A stretch of DNA of 64,000 nt from Aralia elata (Eukaryota > Streptophyta > Magnoliopsida > Apiales > Araliaceae). Where the stretch lies: the NCBI GenBank assembly GCA_034770075.1, contig JAVJAP010000357.1, forward strand, positions 1,178,001 to 1,242,000. The letters run 5' to 3'. The notes beneath the pieces were generated by a model. It was not told the DNA's origin and searched no databases. It saw only the letters and a program-made list of their open reading frames with translations. This document shows, piece by piece, positions 55,825 to 64,000 of the stretch (its first letter is position 1; the number at the start of each line of letters is the position of its first letter). The position numbers and the translations under genes are program-made.

Positions 55825-57878
55825 AAGAAAAACTATCATATATCTGGCAAGAATTAAAGCAAGAACAAGAAGGTAAAACCCTAAAACCATTCCTTTAAAG
55901 CTTTGAATATAAATTGCTTGTTGATAGTTTGATATGGATCATGGTGGATTTGAAGGAACAAGGATGATATTAGATGACTAAATCACCGGTAATATGCATG
56001 ATAAGTGAAAGCGAAACTAAAGTAACGAACCCAACCAAGAAGGCATGAAAAACTTGTTATTTGTTGTTTATCGGACTAGCATAAATTGTTGTCTATAAGT
56101 TATTTTTTAAAATCTAAAAAGATGAAAATATACGTATTTGATTTACAAAGATGTTCCAAGTGGAACGGAGTAAAAATATGCTATAACGAAGTTATGCCGC
56201 AATTTTTAGTAAAACATGTCGAAAGTAAAAACCCTAGGTTGTTACGACTTTTGGGCTAACTTTATGGGTAGATAACGCTTCCAAAAAATTGTGATTTTTT
56301 AGGGGTTTAGTAGACCGTAGTATAAGTGAGCCGTAGGCTCAAGAACGAGCTCAATCCGACTTCGAATGAGTAAGTTACGAAGAATTGAAAAATCGACGTT
56401 AGAATCGTCATATAGCAAAAACTAGCCCACGAGAGATTTTTGAACCACTGTTTCAGCTTGTTAATGAATCTGGAAAATTTTTCCATTCATAGGATTTTGT
56501 AGAGGATGTTAAGAGCAAGAAAATGGCTCAAGAATGAACTTATTCCGATATTGGATGAGCAAGTTATGAAGTTACGAAGTAAGGTCGATGAAATTGACAA
56601 AAGCAGAAAATTTTCGGGAAACTAGAATTTGCCTCTGGATGGTTGGTGCGGCAGCGCCATTGCCGCGCCAAGAAGGTAGAAAGTTCGAGCCTTGGGTTGT
56701 CGAGGTTGCTTGGTCGTGTGACGTTGGGCGTTCGTTTAGGTAAGTAGGGCGTGCGACGTGCGAACGTCGTAACACCATGTCAAGCATTTGTAAAGTTATT
56801 TAATGTTTCGATTCCAATAAAAAGAAACATCTTAAGTCATGAATTAGAGTTAACATAAACCAATATAGAGGGTCATTATGTGGCTAATTGGTATGTCATG
56901 GTTAATGTAATTGTGTAAGATGATTGAAAAGCAATTAGCGTAAACTTTTAAAAGACGCTTAAGGCAAGTTCTTTAAACTCGTTCAACTTTTGTTCTTATG
57001 ATTGTTTGATGATGTTTGAAGTTCTAATTTACACAATGCTTTTATATTGTGTGAATTCTAAGAATTATACAAATATTTTATATTTGTTCAAGTTTCTAGA
57101 TATGTTTAGTTATTAAACTGTTAAAGTTCTATATGCATGAACTATTTAAGAAGTACGTCGATGCCATTTGTTTCGACTAGACAGATATTGAAATGTTTTA
57201 TCAATTTGATAATAAATCTTTGAAATATTATTAATGTTAAGTAGAACTATCCAAACCAAATTATTTTGGTACGAATTCCAATGTATGTCTGAGATGAACA
57301 ACCCTAATATTATGGGTAGTTTTAGTCGATTATTCCGGCAAGGCCTGAAGTGCCTAAATAAATGCATATAGTCATTTACAGTAGAGTGTTGATCAACATA
57401 GAGTACAATATGTTGATCACCTAGAAGTGCTTGTAAGCATGACGGCTTACAGTTGAATTACTATTTAACCTTTTATGAACAAAAAAAAAATTCAAGGTAT
57501 TATGACCGCTCGGTTTATCGTTTCAAAAATATTTTAAACGAAAGGAAACTATTATTCCTATTTATTCGAAATGTTTCACAATTATTATTCAGTTGTTGAA
57601 GAAATATAATATAATTCTTGATCCGGTAAGGACAAAGGAAAGGGAAAGATGAACGAATAGAAGATGTTATGTAATAGTATAGTAGTATTGTGTAAAACTT
57701 AATATTATTATATTTTGAACATGTAATGGTTGTAGAACCTGGGATTGGACAGATATGATTGTGATAATAGTAATTACATTTGTGTCATTAAGATTATATA
57801 GATAGATTTATGTGAATGTTGTAGTACCGTGTAGCACCGGACCTAAGTTTGAAGGTACCTGGATTTGGGGGCGTCACA

Positions 57879-57961
57879 ATATTTGTATACAAAAAGCTTT
57901 TGTAAAGTCCTTATGAAATGAATCTTATTTAAAGGACTTAGTTTAGGGATCAAACATGTTA
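57879..57961. other. Spacer between two inverted Tekay-type LTRs
   Basis: 83 bp, AT-rich, no recognised feature. Confidence 0.6.
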
Positions 57962-60255
57962 TGTAACGCCCCCGAAATCCGGGTCTACCTTCAAACCCGG
58001 GGTCCGGTGCGTCACGGTGCTAAACATTCAACATAAATACCCATATAATCTTAAGACATCAATGTAATTCAACATATTATAAAATGTCACCTTCTAATCC
58101 CAGGTTCTAAGACTTTTACATATTCAATACATACAAATAATGATTACTACATCATTTAACTATTACAATTGTGACTTTAATCCGCTACAACAGATACATA
58201 TAAAGCTTACAAGTAATCGACTAAACAAATACTTGATCTCTTCCTTAGTCTTCACCGGATTCCTCGGTTCCTTCTAGCTTTGCTGAAAATATTTTATTTA
58301 AAGCAAGGGTGAGTATTCAATTGCTCAACAAGTATAGTAGTTGAATAAATAATCAACAATAAAATGAATATCAACATATTCTCAGAAATCTTCAACAACT
58401 GAATAATAGTTGTGAAGCAACTTCAAATGAATAGGAACAACAGTTTCCTTTCGCTTAACACTTTCGAAATAACATATTGACTAATCCTCAAGACTTTAAA
58501 TTTCTCTCTGGTCTTTCTTAGTTTTGACATTTCCTATGTCTATCTTATTATCATGACACAATCTATGTCTAGTTCATCTCATGATTCTTAACTTACTCAT
58601 GTAAGGGTTCTACTCTCTTATTTATACCAGTTCTTCTTAACTTCAATGACTTACATTCATACTTATCTAGCCGAAAACAATTGGTATCGACACTTTCTTT
58701 AAACAGTTCGTGAATAATGGAATTTTAACACGTTGAATAGTTCAATAACAAAACAGTTCATCTCAATAGCACATAAGTGCAGATATTGGCATATAGCACA
58801 ATCAATAGCTTAACATCTTGTACAAACATAAAATATTTGCACATAAACAGAAGTCTTGCACAGAACAATAATCTGAAACAAGGTTTAAGAAACTTGCTAC
58901 AAGTAACACTTGTATAAGATTTGAAACTTGCTTAAATATAAATTGAGTAAGGTTAGAAAACTTGCCTTAAGCGTCATTTACCACTTACGCTACTTTGCTC
59001 TTCAAATAGCCTACACAATATCATTTATGATAACACACCAATTAACCACGTAATTGACGCCAAACATTCGTTTACAATAACCTTAATTCATATTTAATAA
59101 TGTTTTTTGTTATTCAAAACTTAGTATTAAACTTTGTTTTTTAAGACATAGCACGACGTCATGCTATTTGCACGATGCTCGTCTAACACGCCTACGCGAA
59201 CGCCTAAAGCCCGAGCACGTAGTAGCTCTTTACTAGGCTTGGTACAGGGCCGGCGCTGCCCTTTTAGGTTTAATATTGGCACTGTGGCACCCGCGACTAA
59301 TAGATCAGCTCCAGCAGCGGCGCTGCGGTGCCAGCTTTTACACTGCTAGCGGTGCTGCGGCGCTATTCAAAAACCATCTTAGAAATTTTATGATTTTTGT
59401 AGAAAACATTGCGACTTCATAACTTTCTCGTTCTTTAACGGATTGAGTCCATTCTCGAGCCATTCTCTAGCTCGTGACAATACCTACAACTTCCTCCGGA
59501 AAGAATAATTTTTCTGATTCTCTACTAAGCCTACAAATTGGCTCAAAAGTCCCTCGTGAACTTGTTTTCGTTAAAGGACGTTTTCAACATCGGATGTTCA
59601 AATTTTTGGAACTCACTCATCCGAAGTCGGATTGAGCTCGTTCTTGAGCCTATAACTCCCTTTTTCTATGTTCTACGAAACTCCCAAAAAATCATTATTT
59701 TCCAGAGTCGTTAATTACCCGCAAGATTGGACTGAAAGATGTACCAACCTAGGGTTTTCACTATTTAACATCTTTTACTAAAATTATTGTCATAACTTCG
59801 TTATAGCATATTTTTACTCCGTTCCAATTGGAACATTTTCTTAACACACATACATATATTTCCTTCTTCCCAAAATTCAAATACATCTTACGAACAATGG
59901 TTTTAAACTTATCCATCAACAATAAATATAATGATTTTTATAATTTTCTTGGTTTAGTTCTTTATTAACATTATGTTCTCACTTTGCATGCTTATTACCG
60001 ATAAATATTTAGTCCTCTAAGATCATTCTCCTTATCTCTTCGGATCCTTCATTGATCCCCATTAATCAACAACATCCGCCAACAAAGCACTTTAATATTA
60101 TAAAGCTTTAAAAGATGAAAGAAGTTAGGGTTTAAGTTTTTATTTTACTTTCATTTTTCATACATACATACATGGTTATATCTATAACCATCATCTTACA
60201 CCATATTATACTTCCATAATCAATAAGTTATGTACTTATTATAAGGTTTAAGAGA
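57962..60255 (-). repeat. H: Tekay-type LTR, inverted relative to G, truncated
   Basis: Starts TGTAACGCCCCC on the plus strand, the inverse of the G LTR end (GGGGGCGTCACA). Blocks such as GAGCTCGTTCTTGAGCC (59634-59652) and TTTCCTTTCG (58443-58452) are inverse matches to 56329-56365 and 57536-57550. GC-rich motifs occur at 59247-59365. The right edge is approximate; the U3 part and the terminal inverse of TGTAACGATC are missing. Confidence 0.72.
59247..59365 (-). repeat. GC-rich motif cluster in H
   Basis: GGCCGGCGCTGCCC, CAGCAGCGGCGCTGCGG and GCGGTGCTGCGGCGC in AT-rich surroundings, similar in kind to the single motif in G near 56650. Confidence 0.7.
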
Positions 60256-60456
60256 ATGGATTAAGGTTAGGGTTTATTACCTTTTTTTCTTGGTTTCTTC
60301 TTCTTTCTTGTTCGTGATCTTGCTGTCGACGCCGGTTTTTTTCCCGCCTCTTCCGATTTCTCTTTTTGCCTTTTGATTGATGATTTTTTGGGGAAAAGGT
60401 CGGCATTAATGTCGACGGAGTTTTGAAAGATCGCCTTTTTATGATGAGCCAATTAA
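60256..60456 (-). mobile_element. Tat/Ogre-like element, start of internal region
   Basis: About 200 bp downstream (minus sense) of a tRNA-Arg-type primer-binding site. Two overlapping short Lys- and Arg-rich frames exist but resemble no gag I recognise. It is cut by H. Confidence 0.6.
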
Positions 60457-60468
60457 CCAGAGTCGCCA
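60457..60468 (-). other. Primer-binding site, tRNA-Arg type
   Basis: CCAGAGTCGCCA on the plus strand, TGGCGACTCTGG in the sense direction. The first nine bases fit the complement of a plant tRNA-Arg 3' end, the primer known for Ogre/Tat elements. Confidence 0.75.
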
Positions 60469-60470
60469 GT

Positions 60471-62382
60471 TGGTATATTTGAAATGGATGTACCAACTCA
60501 TCCGAGTTTTCGTTTTTTTTTATAAATCGCTGGCTCATATGTGACTCCGAATTAATTGGTCTGCGAATCGAGATTCATAGAGTTCGGGGGCTTGCTTAAG
60601 TGAGGGGAAGGTGTTAGGCACCCCTCGACTTCCGTGAAACACGGTTACCACAATCTTGATGCTGTCCTATCCTTTAATTCATTAAATGTGTGTGTATGCG
60701 CGCGTGCATGTGTGTGTACCTATATGAATGTTGTGGTGAGTTTGTATGAAAGAATCATTTGGATTTTTAGGGAAAGTCGTGCTTTAATTTGGGAACGCTT
60801 CGGAATGTCTTTTCGGCATACACGAGAAAGCTTTATGAAAAAAAAAGGTTTGATTTTAATTGTCAAAACTAGGAGATTTTCATTAGGCGTCGTTTTGGCA
60901 AAAATAGGAGTTTATTAAACCTTTAGCCAAAATAGGAATCGAGATTTGTACGTTGCTTTCATAAATGATAGGCAATTTCTAGGATCTCTTTCGCCCTATG
61001 TATCAAGGTTTAATAAAACGTTTAGTTCTTTTTATAAAAAACTATTTTTCGTGACATTTGAAAACAACTTCTCTTTAGCTTTCTCGTAGAATAGGAATCG
61101 ACTTTCGTTAGCATTTCCAATTTTTAGCCTCGTGATGCTAATATCCTACTTTGATTGATTTTAGAAAAATCTTTATTGTTTTGGCCTTGAAATCCCTTGT
61201 TTGGTTTTGCAAATCAAATTAAATATCAAAACGCGTAGGGGCTACTTACGGGCATGTAAGCCATCAAAATACCCCGAACGCCAACAATCACATATTTTCA
61301 CTACTACGGGGCCTTAAACCCGATTCTCGCCTTAGCGTCGTTTTAAGGCCCGACGGTTACATGATACAAAAACGAGCACCTTGAATCTATTACATGCATC
61401 AAAACGTCCATCATCGGATTTGGACCACGGGGTCGCGTTCCTAGGCTCACACCCGATATTGCTACATACCCACAAAATGAATACTACAAAACTAATCAAC
61501 ACGGATTTGCCTAATACACCGTGATATCCGAAAATGACAATCTAAATAAATTACACCCAATGAATCATCATAAACGAGCTATAAATTTCACTAACTGGAT
61601 ATCCTCGGGTTATTAGGAAGAATTTTGTTCCGATGGAAACCTCACTAATAGTCCCTAATCCATGATTGTCCGACAAGATACATGAAAATTACATTTAATT
61701 TAACCAACCAATACGATATAAATTGCTAGAACAAAGAGAAATTTTACCTTGCAAATGATCTCAAATGGATGTAAACTTATATATTTGAAATAGGATTAGA
61801 AGGATATTTGATACAACAAAAATCAAAAGAGTATAAATCTTCTCTTTTTTCTCTCTTTTCTTCCTATTTTGTTGCAAAAATTTGCTCATTTTCCTCTCTA
61901 TTTCCGTGTTCTTGCTGTTGCAGAATTCTTCTTCTTTTTCCAAATTTCTGAACTCTTCAACCTCCTGTATGCTGCAACGAAACTGAGCTGAAATAGGCTG
62001 GCTGGCCGCCTGCCTTCCACTCACCTGATTTCGAGTTCCGTGTTTTCAAAAGGGCGAACTATTTGGCCGCAGATCAATCCGCGGCTGGACGGTTTGACTT
62101 TCTCGATTTTCGTGCCACGCCTCGATTTTTGTGCCATAACGTCGGTTTTCGCTGACAAGCTCGTATTTTGCAGTCCGGGAATTTCCGGGAGATGTGCCAC
62201 CTCATTCGGGAATGCCCGCTTCGGACAGCCTTATTGCCACGTCAGCTTTGGTCGCCAATCATTGCGGTGGTGTTGAACGTTCGCACTTGTGCCCACTCCT
62301 TCGCTCCCGCAAGCCGGTTCAAATGACGATTTCGCCCTCCTGTCATGGTTAGTACAGGGAACGCAAAAATTGGGTGTCTACA
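60471..62382 (-). repeat. Tat/Ogre-like LTR flanked by internal sequence on both sides
   Basis: TGGTATATTTG...GTGTCTACA on the plus strand, 1912 bp, TG...CA. In the minus sense it begins TGTAGACACCC, the usual start of Ogre/Tat LTRs, and is preceded by a polypurine tract (62383-62395). It is followed by a primer-binding site (60457-60468). No target duplication separates it from internal sequence on either side. Confidence 0.75.
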
Positions 62383-62395
62383 GCTGCCCCTCTTT
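62383..62395 (-). other. Polypurine tract of the Tat/Ogre-like element
   Basis: GCTGCCCCTCTTT on the plus strand, AAAGAGGGGCAGC in the sense direction, adjoining the LTR. Confidence 0.8.
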
Positions 62396-64000
62396 ATCAT
62401 GTTTATGCAATGTTTAAATGAAATGAACAAGATAAAGAATAGACACTCGATGCATGAATGACAATGCACAAGGATGACAATACATACATGATGCAACACA
62501 TATGGCTTGTGGTGCAACGTAAGATGCAATGGATGCAAGACATTCATAAAAGGGTGTTAATGCGGATGGTTATCTTGTCGGGGCCGGTTTTCGTCGCCGG
62601 ACATCCATCTCGTAGTCGCCGGTTATCGTCGTCGGTCGATCGTCTCGTCGGGGCCGGGTATTGTCGCCGGTCACCCATCTCGTAATCCCCGGTTATCGTC
62701 GCCGGTTGGTTATCTTGGCGGAGCCAGTTTTCGTCGCCGGACATCCATCTCGTAATCGCCGGTTATCGTCGCCGGTCGATTGTCTTGTCGGGGCCGGGTA
62801 TCGTCGCCGGTCACCCATCTCGTAACTCCCGGTTATCGTCGCCGGTTGGTTATCTTTGTCGGAGCCGGTTTTCGTCGCCGGACATCCATCTCGTAATCGC
62901 CGGTTATCGTCGCCGGTCGATTGTCTCGTCGGGGCAGGGTATCGTCGCCGGTCACCCATCTCGTAACCCCCGATTATCGTCGTCGGTTGGTTATCTTTGT
63001 CGGAGCCAGTTTTCGTCGCCGGACATCCATCTCGTAATCGCCGGTTATCGTCGCCGGTCGATTGTCTCGTCGGGGCCGGGTATCGTCGCCGGTCACCCAT
63101 CTCGTAACCCCCGGTTATCGTCGCCGGTTGGTTATCTTGGCGGAGCCGGTTTTCGTCGCCGGACATCCATCTCGTAATCGCCGGTTATCGTCGCCGGTCG
63201 ATTATCTCGTCGGGGCCGGGTATCGTCGCCGGTCACCCATCTCGTAACCCCCGGTTATCGTCGCCGGTTGGTTATCTTTGTCGGAGCCGGTTTTCGTCGC
63301 CGGACATCCATCTCGTAATCGCCGGTTATCGTCGCCGGTCGATTGTCTCATCGGGGCCGGGTATCGTTGCCGATCACCCATCTCGTAACCCCCGGTTATC
63401 GTCGCCGGTTGGTTATCTTTGTCGGAGCCGGTTTTCGTCGCCGGACATCCATCTCGTAATCGCCGGTTATCGTCGCCGGTCGATTGTTTCGTCGGGGCCG
63501 GGTATCGTCGCCGGTCACCCATCTCGTAATTCATTTTCACCAAATACATCAAACGGCTGCAAGGGAAACAGGGGGACCCACCAAGGCCAGCCGCAGATGG
63601 ATCTGCGGCCAAGATCGGGATTCATAAGCGGCTTGCCACTTCCAAATCTGTCACTTTCAACTTCGTACCCCACATAGATTCTTGCGATTTTGCTCGTTTG
63701 CAAGGGCCTTTTGCGAGTTTTCCAACCTTTCTACAAAAACCGCTCCGGTAGGATCGATCTACGCGCTACAGGTAACACTTTGACCGTTCACTTTTCAATT
63801 TCGTCAATATTTTGCTATACATTTGGCTATTTACATGCTAGAGATAGAAATGTATGCTTTACAATGCTATGCTATGTATTATCATATATACACGCTATGT
63901 ATCAACTGTGTGAGTCCTATTTTATGCTCATGATGCAGTCCCACATATCTGTTGTTCCTTTTTTGAAAGAAAATCATGCATTATGGTCCTTTACATGCTG
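62396..64000 (-). mobile_element. Tat/Ogre-like element, 3' untranslated region
   Basis: Upstream (minus sense) of the polypurine tract. It contains the tandem array 62577-63529. The remainder (63530-64000) is non-repetitive, without a coding frame I trust. The element continues beyond the window. Confidence 0.65.
62577..63529. repeat. Tandem array: 141-bp higher-order repeat of four 35-bp units
   Basis: Basic unit of 35 bp with core ATCGTCGCCGG. Four variants follow in fixed order, starting GTCGGAGCCG, GTAATCGCCG, GTCGGGGCCG and GTAACCCCCG, with lengths 35, 35, 35 and 35-36. The 140-141-bp group repeats about 6.8 times (27 units). The array is GC-rich in an AT-rich region. Long frames on both strands exist because 141 is a multiple of three; I do not regard them as genes. 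Confidence 0.92.

Larger units (their letters stand above)
53846..57878 (+). repeat. G 3' LTR (Tekay type), carrying fragment F
   Basis: TGTAACGATCG...GGGCGTCACA, about 3.0 kb without F. TATA box CTATAAATAC is near 54629. A 78-84 bp tandem duplication with GA runs is at 55663-55824. A GC-rich motif (GCGGCAGCGCCATTGCCGCG) is near 56648-56668. No coding content. Confidence 0.82.

Noticed and set aside
60248..60538. Basic 96-codon frame at the Tat/Ogre-like start
   Set aside because: It begins inside the LTR, crosses the primer-binding site, is low-complexity Lys/Arg, and matches no gag motif I know.
62577..63529. CRISPR-like array (regular 35-bp repeats)
   Set aside because: There are no unique spacers; all sequence is repeat variants in a fixed order, in a plant retroelement UTR.
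62693..63612. Long open frames on both strands of the 141-bp array, giving 47-residue repeats
   Set aside because: They arise because the period is a multiple of three and the repeat lacks stops. Several groups are 140 bp and shift the frame. No known domain.

Overview
This window looks like plant (angiosperm) nuclear intergenic DNA made almost entirely of nested LTR retrotransposons. I found no host gene, tRNA, rRNA or CRISPR array. The plant assignment rests on primer-binding sites that match plant tRNA-Asp, initiator tRNA-Met and tRNA-Arg, and on the Ty3/gypsy (Athila, Tekay, CRM-like, Tat/Ogre-like) and Ty1/copia protein families. The species cannot be named.

Layout. 1-2485: Athila-type remnant arranged internal-LTR-internal. 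2486-33349: copia-1 (minus strand), split by chromovirus A (plus strand, 7247-32728). A is itself split by copia-2 (minus, 13037-22105) and by a recent Athila-type element C (plus, 22768-32280). 33350-33500 and 51377-52516: two pieces of another Athila-type LTR (D), split by Tekay chromovirus B (minus, 33501-51371). B's right LTR carries the gag-protease-only element E (minus, 42754-50074). 52517-57878: 3' part and LTR of a second Tekay-like element (G), with an Athila-type LTR fragment (F) inside the LTR. 57962 to about 60255: a related Tekay-type LTR (H) in opposite orientation. About 60256-64000: a Tat/Ogre-like piece on the minus strand, again internal-LTR-internal, with a higher-order tandem array in its 3' untranslated region. 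Five complete insertions have 5-bp target-site duplications (TCAAG, ATAGA, TATTT, GAACT, TTCAC), which fix the nesting order.

State of the genes. C keeps nearly full protease, RT, RNase H and integrase, with broken gag frames; its LTRs differ only by short indels. E keeps long gag and protease frames but has lost RT, RNase H and integrase. Its LTRs are almost identical, so it was probably moved in trans. A, B, G and both copias carry stops and frameshifts, many of them G:C to A:T changes.

Most interesting signals: (1) a repeated RNA-type hairpin in the 3' untranslated region of three Athila-type elements, with strong compensatory base changes; (2) clusters of GC-rich palindromes in otherwise AT-rich U3 regions of several LTR families, mostly 90-110 bp upstream of the TATA box, with family-specific sequence and unstable copy number; (3) two separate hairpin series in the copia leader; (4) a 4 x 35-bp, 141-bp higher-order repeat; (5) two LTRs flanked on both sides by internal sequence.
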